The position numbers and the translations under genes are program-made. From the IMG/VR virus record IMGVR_UViG_3300025070_000274, positions 1-21,663 of that record: DNA of 21,663 nt. One strand, given 5' to 3'. The notes beneath the pieces are model-generated. The model was not told where the DNA came from. It was given only the letters and a program-made list of their open reading frames with translations, and did no database searches. This document shows positions 16,042 through 21,663 of this stretch, piece by piece (position 1 is the stretch's first letter; each line of letters begins with the position of its first letter). The stretch comes from a virus.

Positions 16042-16067
16042 GGAAGGGGAGCCGAAGCCCCCCAACC
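16042..16067 (-). terminator. GC-rich hairpin with UUCG loop after the capsid unit
   Basis: On the minus strand GGGGGGC-TTCG-GCTCCCC forms a 7-base-pair stem (16063-16057 with 16052-16046, one G-T pair) closed by a C(UUCG)G tetraloop. Outside a TT/TT internal loop, two further G-C pairs extend it to 16067 and 16042. It begins two to six bases after the stop of the 79-residue gene. No run of T follows (TTCCCC), so it may act as an RNA-stabilising or partial terminator rather than a strong intrinsic terminator. Confidence 0.6.
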
Positions 16068-16068
16068 T

Positions 16069-16308
16069 TTAGATAACTGCCGTTGTAATAACGCCAGATG
16101 TATTTGTAGCAACAAGGGTCTGACCACCATCACTACCATATGTATAGATCCAATCACCAGTAGTGATAAGAGCTTGAACGGTATTGAAGTAACCAGAACC
16201 AGCAATAGCAGCTTTGTTGTCACCAGATGACTTATAGCTATAAATTGCTGGAGCATTGCCGCTTTTAGAAGCGCCAACTGTTGCCCAATTTGCAGATGCG
16301 AATGCCAT
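16069..16308 (-). CDS. Small protein next to the capsid, probable virion/decoration protein
   Basis: This 79-residue protein starts MAFASANWATVGASKSGNAP and continues with IYSYKSSGDNKAAIAGSGYF and 'DWIYTYGSDGGQTLVATNTSGVITT'. It is rich in Ser, Gly, Ala, Thr and Tyr with alternating beta strands and no charge clusters, the look of a small virion surface protein. I recall similar proteins in marine phages with a repeated 'Y-x-S-x-D-x-x-A-x-I-x-x-x-G-Y-F' core near the capsid gene, without a proven role. It starts 15 bases after the capsid stop with an AGGAGA site and is followed at once by a strong hairpin, so it shares the capsid transcript and is probably made in large amount. Head decoration is the leading guess. 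Confidence 0.8.
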   Translation of the reverse strand: MAFASANWATVGASKSGNAPAIYSYKSSGDNKAAIAGSGYFNTVQALITTGDWIYTYGSDGGQTLVATNTSGVITTAVI

Positions 16309-16323
16309 TGTCTAATCTCCTAA

Positions 16324-17157
16324 TTATTCGGTGCAAGAAATTTTGACAATGCCTTCACCGTCGATTGCAACAGAACCTGCGGAGAACATCGAGCTAACCA
16401 AGAATGACGTTTTTTCCGGAACGTAATTCACTTCGGTTTTCTGCGACATTGACTCAGCGTAGCCCATTGAATCCTGGTGCCAAGCAAAACAGGTGCGAGT
16501 AGAAGGCTTAGGAATACCGCCCTCATCACGATCACCCATAGTCAAAATGGTGAAGCCCATGAACGTGTTGATCTCACCTTGCACAAGAGCCTTTACAGCA
16601 GCAAAGTCTTGGCTAGTGATTTCAGTTTCACCAAGCAATGCGTCAAGCTGAGAAGCGTGCATGAGCAACCTACGATTTTCTGAAGGTACGTTCTTCTCAT
16701 TCAATGCTTTAGCTGTAGCGCGTAGCTTTTCAATGTTCATGTTAGTGCCAGCACCGCCCACAGTTGTTGCAACTGTAGATGTACCAGTGGCCGCGTTCAG
16801 AGCATCAATCATAATCTGATCCATACGACGAGCGATAGATTTAGATACGACTTGAACCAACTCAGAGCGCTCATCAAAGTTGATGTGCGATTGCTGGAAG
16901 ATGTCTGAATATTCTGCCGCGATGTAATCTTCCATCGTTGCAGTTACTCGACCATAAGTCACGTTTAGTGGTGTGACATCAGTTTGTGGAACGCGAAGTG
17001 TAGCAACACCTTTTCCGATTGTGGGAAACTTTACGGTATTACCGGCTACTCCGGTGCGTGTCCTCATCGTGCCGCGAAGCAGCGATTCGGCTTGATACGC
17101 TTGTTTGACCTCAGAGTCGAAAAGATCAACAAACGCCGTTGTGACGTTCTGCGCCAT
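16324..17157 (-). CDS. Major capsid protein
   Basis: The 277-residue product builds the icosahedral head. Start MAQNVTTAFVDLFDSEVKQAYQ is followed by 'RGTMRTRTGVAGNTVKFPTIGKG' (an extended-loop region typical of this fold), then 'TMEDYIAAEYSDIFQQSHINFDERSELVQ' and the spine helix 'SKSIARRMDQIMIDALNA'. The C-terminal half contains LLMHASQLDALL and 'INTFMGFTILTMGDRDEGG', matching the phage capsid family with an HK97-type fold (I believe PF19821, from memory) rather than T7 gp10 itself, which is 345 residues. The gene lies between scaffold and tail genes, where a capsid is expected. It has the strongest ribosome site in the window (AGGAGGT, seven bases before ATG) and a long structured leader, consistent with the most highly expressed gene. 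Confidence 0.93.
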   Translation of the reverse strand: MAQNVTTAFVDLFDSEVKQAYQAESLLRGTMRTRTGVAGNTVKFPTIGKGVATLRVPQTDVTPLNVTYGRVTATMEDYIAAEYSDIFQQSHINFDERSELVQVVSKSIARRMDQIMIDALNAATGTSTVATTVGGAGTNMNIEKLRATAKALNEKNVPSENRRLLMHASQLDALLGETEITSQDFAAVKALVQGEINTFMGFTILTMGDRDEGGIPKPSTRTCFAWHQDSMGYAESMSQKTEVNYVPEKTSFLVSSMFSAGSVAIDGEGIVKISCTE

Positions 17158-17164
17158 TGCAGAT

Positions 17165-17171
17165 ACCTCCT
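17165..17171 (-). promoter_or_regulatory. Strong ribosome binding site of the capsid gene
   Basis: AGGAGGT on the minus strand, seven bases upstream of the capsid ATG, is a near-full match to the 16S rRNA 3' end. It fits the need for very high capsid translation. Confidence 0.8.
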
Positions 17172-17176
17172 ATTGG

Positions 17177-17325
17177 GTTTCAACAAAACGCTTCCGTTAT
17201 CCGAGGGTCGGGCGGTCGCTTGCGCGTTATGGCCGCGCCAGCCAGTAGAATACTACATCCAACGGGCCGGTGCGCGGTTAGCCGTCAAGACTAAAATACA
17301 CGCAAGCGATACTTATTGCAAGAGT
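17177..17325 (-). promoter_or_regulatory. Non-coding gap with nested inverted repeats (capsid leader)
   Basis: The scaffold-capsid gap is the largest in the window and clearly richer in G and C than its surroundings. It can fold as a nested set: outer 9-bp arms TCGCTTGCG/CGCAAGCGA (17309-17301 with 17224-17216), middle 6-bp arms CCGCGC/GCGCGG (17277-17272 with 17238-17233), and an inner 4-bp hairpin (17256-17245). A small CCGA/TCGG hairpin follows at 17211-17201. An alternative 5-bp hairpin (17238-17222) would exclude the outer and middle stems. No reading frame of note was found. Function, such as translational control or RNA stability, is inferred. Confidence 0.5.
17293..17321 (-). promoter_or_regulatory. 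Possible sigma70-like promoter for the capsid unit
   Basis: TTGCAA (17321-17316), a 17-base spacer and TATTTT (17298-17293) sit just after the scaffold stop on the minus strand. Each box matches four of six consensus positions. A transcript from here would begin near 17286 and would lack the outer arm of the nested repeat. Confidence 0.3.
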
Positions 17326-18096
17326 TTAGGCTCTTTGCTGTGATTGGAACCATTGACGTTCCATTTTGGTGCGCCAGGCGGCATCAGTTTTCCAACGCGG
17401 ATCTGCAACAGCAACATTAAGATCTTCTTTAGTAAACTCTTGCTGCTCGACCACAGGCTTGATCGGAATGTTCTCATTCGTGATAGCCTGGTGATACTTT
17501 AGGAACGCATTGATTGAGTCGGCATTGTTCAGAGAATATGCTATCGCTTCACGCTCAGAGTTGTTGAGAGGCGCTTTCTGCAAGATGCGCTCAGTCATTT
17601 GGATCTTTTCAGAGGCGTTAGAGCCTAGCTTCTCCATCTCAGCGCGCTGATCGTACTGGACACTCTCTTGCTCATCCTTCGCCATAGATAAGACGCGACC
17701 GGCAAGATCCTCGAAAGCATCCTGGCTAATCCCGTTTTCCTTAGCCCAGTCCTGATATACGGAGACAGTCGGATCGTCAGCGTCCAAACCCTGATCCGCA
17801 AGTGAAGATATATCATACTGCTCCGGTGCTTTATGCTTGCCCGACTTAAACTTCTTTTCCAGCTCTGCGTAACTTTTCGCCAGCTTTTCAACATCAGGGC
17901 CATCCTCATCCCAAAACTTTGCAGGGTAATAGTCAGGGCGCTCTAGCGGCCCATCATCATCTTCAGATGCTTGCATCTCTTCCTGTGGCTGTTCGTGAAC
18001 CGGAATAGGTGCATCCTCTTGAGGAGCCTCTGGTTCTACCACGTTAATCAACGGTGCATCTGCATCCGCTTCTACTGCTGCCGCTTCTTCAGCCAT
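17326..18096 (-). CDS. Capsid assembly scaffolding protein (gp9-like)
   Basis: This 256-residue protein is expected to guide capsid assembly and leave the head before DNA fills it. It is acidic, with a disordered Glu/Asp/Pro/Ala-rich N-terminus (1-55), then 'RPDYYPAKFWDEDGPDVEKLAKSYAELEKKF' (54-84), the signature near the start of gp9-like scaffolds, and KAPEQYDISS. The middle and C-terminal half are helical, and the end 'DPRWKTDAAWRTKMERQWFQ' is basic and aromatic, as expected for the capsid-binding tail of a scaffold. T7 gp9 is 307 residues. The ATG overlaps the previous gene by 8 bases with AAAGG upstream. Directly after it come the gap and the capsid gene, the standard order. Confidence 0.92.
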   Translation of the reverse strand: MAEEAAAVEADADAPLINVVEPEAPQEDAPIPVHEQPQEEMQASEDDDGPLERPDYYPAKFWDEDGPDVEKLAKSYAELEKKFKSGKHKAPEQYDISSLADQGLDADDPTVSVYQDWAKENGISQDAFEDLAGRVLSMAKDEQESVQYDQRAEMEKLGSNASEKIQMTERILQKAPLNNSEREAIAYSLNNADSINAFLKYHQAITNENIPIKPVVEQQEFTKEDLNVAVADPRWKTDAAWRTKMERQWFQSQQRA

Positions 18097-18346
18097 TGTT
18101 TGACCTTTCTATTTTTTTCTCAATCATGCGAACGATCTCTGCCATTCCTGTTCTAGCATAACCAAAGCTCGCATCTTCTCCAGGGTGCCAAGTTGGTTGC
18201 TCAATCGTAACGCTACGCAAATGGCTTAGAACCTTCTGCCCTTCAGAACTTTTGAAAACCTTACCATATAGAATATCTATATCTTCGGCTCTTGGCGCTT
18301 CACTGACAGCCTGGGTTAATCCTTCCCAGCCTTCGGGTGAACTCAT
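18089..18346 (-). CDS. Bbp19-like small head-region protein
   Basis: The 85-residue product contains 'DILYGKVFKSSEGQKVLSHLRSVTIEQPTWHPG', then 'SFGYARTGMAEIVRMIEKKIE'. The layout 'F-x-x-x-x-G-Q-x-V-L-x-x-L' followed by a Pro-Trp turn and 'R-x-G-x-x-E-I-V-R-x-I' is the pattern of the Bbp19-like phage domain, named from a Bordetella podovirus and usually found between portal and scaffold genes, as here. The role is unknown; an accessory part in head assembly or in DNA packaging is inferred from position only. The start ATG overlaps the portal stop (ATGA) and the stop lies inside the scaffold start region, so the three genes are probably translated in a coupled way. Confidence 0.78.
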   Translation of the reverse strand: MSSPEGWEGLTQAVSEAPRAEDIDILYGKVFKSSEGQKVLSHLRSVTIEQPTWHPGEDASFGYARTGMAEIVRMIEKKIERSNNG

Positions 18347-19905
18347 TGCATTGCCTCCATTGTGGCCCCTCCATCAGTTGCAGCGGGTGGGCCTTGTTCT
18401 GCCATCATTGCTTGCTGCATCTGTTCCATCATCATTTGCTGCTCTTCCGGTGTGGTAAGCAGTTCTTGGTTTATGTTCATCTTGCTTGCGATGAATTGAG
18501 TTATGCGCGGAATAGACAAAGCTGCTTGACCCTGTGGGCCGAGAGCATTGGCGATCTGCATAAACTGAACAATATCGTTTACTTCTTGTAGCTTCTGAGC
18601 CTGAGCCAGAGGCGCAACCGGCGTAACCTTAACCTCAACGCCATTTACCTTTAGTGGTAGATCGATGAAGCCCTGCTGATCCATGATAAACAAAATGCGC
18701 GATACAATCGGAACCATCGTTTCATCTATCAATCGGCCAAAGGCAGATCCTAGATTAGTCGCAAGCTCACGGGATCTTTCTGCAATTTCTGTTGCTGATC
18801 GAGCAGACATATTATCAGGCGGCAACGTGTCATCCATCAGGATCTTCTTCACGTTCATACGCAGATCATTCATCACGATCTGACTTACATTAAAGTCACC
18901 GGCTCTAGGGAGGGGAGCCAGTGACGCACCCTGTGGGCCACCGTTACGAGCAACACCGATAACCGAGCCAGGCTGTATCTTAATATTCTGAGGGTTCAGA
19001 ACGCCATCATCTGCCGCTGTATATACGCCAGCAATCGCCAAAGAAGCATTCTTAAGAACTAGCTCAACAGTTTTGTTAAGCGTCTTAATGTCAGAAATGG
19101 CTGTAACTAATGGGCCACGGCCATATATCTCACCGGCCACCTTCATATATCGAGCAACAATAAACGGTGATGACTTCATTGTTCGGTACACAAGCTCTTG
19201 CTTCTTGCCAGGCCAAATAACGTGATAGCAATAAACGGCTCGCTCATAATCATAGATAACCGCATCCATCAGATCGATCTCTTTGGATGGCGATTGCTCT
19301 ATTGCCTGGGCTAGTTCACTTGTCATTTCCGCGTCAGGAAACTCTTGTGGTATCGTTTCAGCCTTCATGCGGAGCTTGCGATAAACATTATCGACATTGC
19401 CGAATGTTCCCTCTTCAATAGCAACGAGATACTGAGGAATAGGCGTAAAGCGGATGGGCGTAACCTCATCACCAGGCGTCACCATCATCACGGCAGTACC
19501 TACGCAAAGATCCAGCAAGAACTCACCCATAGCCAGATCAAAGTTCGTCTGACGCATGATCTCAAACATACGGGTGGTATAAGCATCCAGAGCAGCCTGA
19601 GCCTGCGGTTGTTGCTGCTCTGGAATGCCGGTGCCAGCCTCTAGGCGACACCATTCTTTTTGCGGGGGAAACAAACCAGCTTGTATGCGATTAGCAAAGC
19701 GCTGGGTGGCGTGAATAGCCGTAGAGTCAAAGACCCTAGACATCTTGCCTTTACCAGCTACACCGCCCTCATAATAGCCTGAGTATAAGTTTCGTTGCGG
19801 GAGAGCGAACTCATAGCAATCTTCATAGATAGAACGCCACTCATCCTTGCGAGCCTGAGCTTTGGCTTCACGTTCAATAATATCTTTTACATTCAGCCGA
19901 GCCAT
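18343..19905 (-). CDS. Head-tail connector / portal protein (gp8-like)
   Basis: The 520-residue protein is the dodecameric ring at the head vertex, through which DNA is packaged and to which the tail attaches. It opens MARLNVKDIIEREAKAQARK, then 'WRSIYEDCYEFALPQRNLY' (24-42), 'KMSRVFDSTAIHATQRFANRIQAGLFPP', and 'LLDLCVGTAVMMV', all characteristic of the T7-type head-to-tail connecting family (PF12236). The middle includes 'YCYHVIWPGKK', 'PFIVARYMKVAGEIYGRGP' and 'LPPDNMSARSATEIAERSREL', further family hallmarks. The C-terminus (about 490-520) is rich in Met and Gln and probably flexible. The length is close to T7 gp8 (536). The start at 19905 has AAAGGA upstream overlapping the stop of the preceding gene. 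Confidence 0.96.
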   Translation of the reverse strand: MARLNVKDIIEREAKAQARKDEWRSIYEDCYEFALPQRNLYSGYYEGGVAGKGKMSRVFDSTAIHATQRFANRIQAGLFPPQKEWCRLEAGTGIPEQQQPQAQAALDAYTTRMFEIMRQTNFDLAMGEFLLDLCVGTAVMMVTPGDEVTPIRFTPIPQYLVAIEEGTFGNVDNVYRKLRMKAETIPQEFPDAEMTSELAQAIEQSPSKEIDLMDAVIYDYERAVYCYHVIWPGKKQELVYRTMKSSPFIVARYMKVAGEIYGRGPLVTAISDIKTLNKTVELVLKNASLAIAGVYTAADDGVLNPQNIKIQPGSVIGVARNGGPQGASLAPLPRAGDFNVSQIVMNDLRMNVKKILMDDTLPPDNMSARSATEIAERSRELATNLGSAFGRLIDETMVPIVSRILFIMDQQGFIDLPLKVNGVEVKVTPVAPLAQAQKLQEVNDIVQFMQIANALGPQGQAALSIPRITQFIASKMNINQELLTTPEEQQMMMEQMQQAMMAEQGPPAATDGGATMEAMQ

Positions 19906-19909
19906 TTAC

Positions 19910-20182
19910 TTATCCTTTTTTATTCCGTTGGGCAAAGTTACGAGCTGCCTCAACAGAGCCGAATCCCCACGCCTTGAGCGCCAAAGCCTTTCTAGTAGGC
20001 CTACCCTTTTCATCTTTCATTGGCCCCTTCATTCCAGCAAAACGAGCAGCAAAGCTAACTCGCCTGGGGTTTGTTCCCTTTTTAACTGGAGCTTTTAGGT
20101 TGCCACCCTCTTTTGCTTCAAAGTGCTTACGACCAGCTTCGTTAAGACCGCCCTTTGGGTTTTGAAACTTTTTTGCTACCAT
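19910..20182 (-). CDS. Small basic conserved phage protein (DUF6321-like)
   Basis: This 90-residue protein has a net charge of about +17 (23 Lys/Arg, 6 Asp/Glu). It contains 'GGLNEAGRKHFEAKEGGNLKAPV', then 'NPRRVSFAARFAGMKGPMKDEKGRPTRKALALKAWGF'. The combination 'G-L-N-x-x-G-R', 'G-x-N-L-K-x-P-V' and 'R-x-S-F-x-A-R-x-x-G-M-x-G-P-M-K-D-E-K-G-R-P-T-R' is a conserved small family I recall from many phage genomes near packaging and portal genes (possibly DUF6321, name from memory). The function is unknown; the charge suggests nucleic-acid binding. An AGAGG site lies four bases before the ATG, and an in-frame TAG just upstream rules out an earlier start. The portal starts four bases after its stop. 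Confidence 0.82.
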   Translation of the reverse strand: MVAKKFQNPKGGLNEAGRKHFEAKEGGNLKAPVKKGTNPRRVSFAARFAGMKGPMKDEKGRPTRKALALKAWGFGSVEAARNFAQRNKKG

Positions 20183-20229
20183 CGCCCTCTATCCGCTTCA
20201 TAGTGCCATAAACATAGGCTTGCTTACGC

Positions 20230-20370
20230 TCACCCTTTAGATTTAGCCGCTTTGCGCTTAGGAGCAGACTTCGGTGTAGCTTCTTTGGCATCAGCTTTTA
20301 CCTCTTTAGTTTTTTCTGGCGCAGGCTTTGCGCGGTGATGAACTCTAGGATCTGATTTAATCTGTGTCAT
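20230..20370 (-). CDS. 46-residue lysine/alanine/proline-rich protein, histone-tail-like
   Basis: A short frame from ATG at 20370 to TGA at 20232-20230 encodes 46 residues: MTQIKSDPRVHHRAKPAP, then alternating Lys, Ala, Glu, Pro and Thr, ending in KRKAAKSKG. It has 14 Lys/Arg against 5 acidic residues (net about +9). The composition is like the Lys-Ala-Pro tails of H1-type or Hc1-like DNA-binding proteins, without a recognisable fold. Its start overlaps the stop of the 113-residue gene as ATGA and has GAAGG upstream, so it is translationally coupled and probably real despite its size. It could be a nucleic-acid-binding virion protein. Only composition and context support it. Confidence 0.65.
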   Translation of the reverse strand: MTQIKSDPRVHHRAKPAPEKTKEVKADAKEATPKSAPKRKAAKSKG

Positions 20371-20708
20371 TTTTTTGCCTTCTCTATATTAAGCAGTAAT
20401 GCCCTTCTCTTTTTGGTTTTTTCACCCTTTTCTTTTTCAAACTTTTTTCTTCGGCGCTGACCAGCAGCCTTCTCTTCAGCAAGCCTTTTTGCGGCAGCAT
20501 CATTTACTGAGGAAGCTCGCCTATTTCTTTCTCTGCGATCCTTAGAGCTTTTACTTTCCAGATCAGCCATAACTTTTTTTGATGCTTCGGATTGGCCGCT
20601 GTTGCCGGTAATCTTTCCTCTAGGAATAGCAGTCAATGGTCTGCCGCCAATATCAGCCTTAACTTGGTTAAAAGTATTCTTGGCCGTTGCGCCAGCGCTC
20701 ATCTTCAT
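20367..20708 (-). CDS. Basic, disordered protein of unknown function
   Basis: The 113-residue product has about 33 Lys/Arg and 13 Asp/Glu (net about +20). The N-terminal half (1-50) contains a Gly/Asn/Pro-rich stretch, GGRPLTAIPRGKITGNSG, and the C-terminal half (54-113) is a continuous charged helix with clusters such as DRRERNRR, QRRRKKFEKEKGEKTKKRR and a final IEKAKK. It is likely a long, unstable or nucleic-acid-bound helix. I do not recognise a family. Its ATG overlaps the preceding stop by one base (TAATG), and its stop overlaps the next start (ATGA), so it lies in a coupled chain. Nearness to terminase and portal suggests a part in packaging or in the virion, but this is inference. Confidence 0.75.
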   Translation of the reverse strand: MKMSAGATAKNTFNQVKADIGGRPLTAIPRGKITGNSGQSEASKKVMADLESKSSKDRRERNRRASSVNDAAAKRLAEEKAAGQRRRKKFEKEKGEKTKKRRALLLNIEKAKK

Positions 20709-20944
20709 TACTGACCGCCGCCCAACTTAGTTTGCTGCGGCAAATCACCTGGCCCCTCCTGACGAGCTGGAGAGAACAGCAGCCTCATTCCACCAGTACG
20801 GCGCAACCGTCGACGGGCCTGAGCGCCCTGCATCTCTGTGCGCTCCTGAGCTGTTGCGCGTTCTTCAGATCTTGCCTGAGCCGCTTCAGCATCTTTCTCC
20901 GCTTGTGTCTTGCCGCGTCTACCGCCACCAAATAATCCCGCCAT
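20708..20944 (-). CDS. Small Arg/Gln/Gly-rich conserved phage protein
   Basis: This 78-residue protein starts MAGLFGGGRRGKTQAEKDAE, continues as a Glu/Ala/Arg/Gln helix (12-45), and then has RRRLRRTGGMRLLFSPAR (44-61) before a Gly/Pro/Gln-rich end. The motif 'R-R-T-G-G-x-R-L-L-F-S-P-x-R' is one I have seen in small proteins next to the portal in podoviruses; no role is known. Glycine-rich ends with a central helix suggest a linear, possibly virion-associated peptide. It begins one base after the GNAT-like gene stop with GAGG as ribosome site, and its stop overlaps the next start (TAATG). Confidence 0.78.
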   Translation of the reverse strand: MAGLFGGGRRGKTQAEKDAEAAQARSEERATAQERTEMQGAQARRRLRRTGGMRLLFSPARQEGPGDLPQQTKLGGGQ

Positions 20945-20945
20945 G

Positions 20946-21425
20946 CTAAAACCTCGTCATCATGTAATAGTCAGCCCCCTCTGGGCCAAACCTTCTCATA
21001 ACACTTTCTACCTCAAAACGTAGTGCTTTGGCAAACTTAAATGCGGTATCATTTTCCACTTTTACGCAGATTTGTAGCCTTCTAACCCCATAATCTTGCA
21101 AAGCGGTATCGGTTACGGCCCTTGCGCCACGCACAAGTGATATCGCATGACTGCCAATGTCCTTGCTGGGAACAAGCCACATCTCTGCCAGGCCATGCCA
21201 GATGTGCCGAATGCCAAAAGCTATAACAACCTTGCCTCTGCCAATACCCGCCCAGCTCCATCCATCCTCAGAATTATCCCAAATGTAATCTATATAGTTG
21301 GGAATATACTCCATGTATTCTTTGTTATCATCGGCCAGTCGCATTCTGGCGACATGCTCATAGCGCAGAGGAACAAGCTGCTCGTCGGAACTCATGCGGA
21401 ACTCTGGAAGCTGAACCAATCCCAT
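20946..21425 (-). CDS. GNAT-fold protein resembling internal core protein A (gp13-like)
   Basis: The 159-residue product shows the order of elements of a GNAT acetyltransferase-like fold: a central strand GRGKVVIAFGIRHIWHGLAE (about 63-82), 'WLVPSKDIGSHAISLVRGARAVTDTALQ' (84-111) as the usual strand-to-helix step, 'RRLQICVKVENDTAFKFAKALRFEVE' (115-140) with the Asn and Phe/Leu-Gly-Phe-Glu-like end, and a final 'GPEGADYYMMTRF'. Phage proteins of this kind are annotated as internal virion protein A or acetyltransferase; T7 gp13 is 138 residues. The acetyl-CoA loop (R/Q-x-x-G-x-G/A) is not clearly present, so activity is doubtful. The start overlaps the terminase stop by one base (TGATG). Confidence 0.75.
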   Translation of the reverse strand: MGLVQLPEFRMSSDEQLVPLRYEHVARMRLADDNKEYMEYIPNYIDYIWDNSEDGWSWAGIGRGKVVIAFGIRHIWHGLAEMWLVPSKDIGSHAISLVRGARAVTDTALQDYGVRRLQICVKVENDTAFKFAKALRFEVESVMRRFGPEGADYYMMTRF

Positions 21426-21663
21426 CAGAAGATCTCGAAGTCTGTTGTTGCGTTGAATGTCTGGCCACCGCCAAAGCTATTGCCGTATGTACCGCGCCGC
21501 AATCGACGTTGCTCACCACCACCCAGCATTAGATACCCAAACGCATCCCCGCAGTGAGAATGCTCATTCTTTACCGGCATATCCTTGAAGCGCTCTTGCC
21601 CAGCGCCGAGAGATTGACGCTTGAAGAAGTAACCGCCAGCCAAAGACTTTCGCACCCGCAAGC
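21425..21663 (-). CDS. Terminase large subunit, C-terminal end (cut by window edge)
   Basis: The open frame enters from the window edge and ends at 21425 with about 79 visible residues. It reads RVRKSLAGGYFFKRQSLGAG, then 'KNEHSHCGDAFGYLMLGGGEQRRL' before a short tail. The segment H-S-H-C-G-D-A-F-G-Y is typical of the end of terminase large subunits, where the last Asp of the RNase-H-like nuclease sits in a helix of the form H-x-x-D-A-x-x-Y; terminases cut and pump concatemeric DNA through the portal. The true start and the ATPase domain lie outside the window; a TTG near the edge is not taken as the start. Location directly before portal-region genes agrees with a packaging role. Confidence 0.88.
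   Translation of the reverse strand, partial: LRVRKSLAGGYFFKRQSLGAGQERFKDMPVKNEHSHCGDAFGYLMLGGGEQRRLRRGTYGNSFGGGQTFNATTDFEIF

Noticed and set aside
16035-16277. An 80-codon minus-strand frame overlapping the 79-residue gene
   Set aside because: It has no ribosome site, a very Leu-rich low-complexity product, and runs through the hairpin; the 79-residue frame has AGGAGA and a plausible protein.
21659-21661. TTG near the window edge as start of a 78-residue protein
   Set aside because: The sequence is the end of a terminase large subunit; the frame continues beyond the window.
1-21663. tRNA genes, CRISPR arrays, insertion sequences, attachment sites or T7-type phage promoters
   Set aside because: No cloverleaf-like segment, regular repeat-spacer array, transposase, integrase or recurring promoter-like motif was seen on either strand by reading; a tRNAscan or motif search could still find weak cases.

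Overview
The window is one continuous, tightly packed block of phage genes, all transcribed from the minus strand, so the biological order runs from high to low coordinates. It is the packaging, head, tail and tail-fibre half of a short-tailed (podovirus, T7-like) phage genome. The evidence is a recognisable ordered set: terminase large subunit C-terminus, GNAT-type protein resembling internal core protein A, head-tail connector (portal), scaffold, major capsid protein, tail tube proteins A and B, ejected internal virion proteins, then a tail fibre with a T7-type N-terminus and an S74 intramolecular chaperone. Many of the small proteins look like families I associate with marine phages, so an uncultured marine podovirus of a Gram-negative bacterium is the best guess. 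No RNA polymerase, integrase, DNA replication gene or lysis enzyme is in this window, so host and genus cannot be fixed.

Layout in the direction of transcription: 21663-20946 end of terL and a GNAT-like protein; 20944-19910 four consecutive very small, positively charged proteins of unknown function (one only 46 aa); 19905-17326 portal, Bbp19-like protein, scaffold; 17325-17158 the largest non-coding gap (168 bp), rich in nested inverted repeats and ending in a near-perfect Shine-Dalgarno; 17157-16069 major capsid protein and a small probable virion protein, closed by a 7-bp hairpin with a UUCG loop; 16022-12715 tail tube A, tail tube B and a gp14-like protein; 12711-4410 three large ejected proteins (849, 1096 and 822 aa) coupled by ATGA overlaps; 4369-1292 tail fibre; 1280-1 five small genes, the last three with single membrane segments, the final one cut by the window edge.

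The most unusual gene is the 1096-aa protein. In the position of an ejected inner-core protein it carries a ParB-like nuclease/CTPase-fold segment (DGHQRL motif near residue 394) and a complete-looking zeta-toxin-type kinase domain (Walker A at 826-834, Asp pair 849/851, Arg-rich lid near 935-942). This fits the 'polyvalent protein' idea, in which phages load effector domains onto proteins injected with the DNA. No antitoxin gene is visible beside it. The neighbouring 822-aa protein looks like the C-terminal part of the same ejection machine on a separate, translationally coupled reading frame.

Genes overlap by 1-8 bp or are separated by a few bases almost everywhere, so co-transcription and translational coupling are expected. 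Apart from the 168-bp gap before the capsid gene, the non-coding gaps are about 50 bp or less, and no gene-free stretch reaches 300 bases. No tRNA, rRNA, CRISPR array, insertion sequence or attachment site was recognised.
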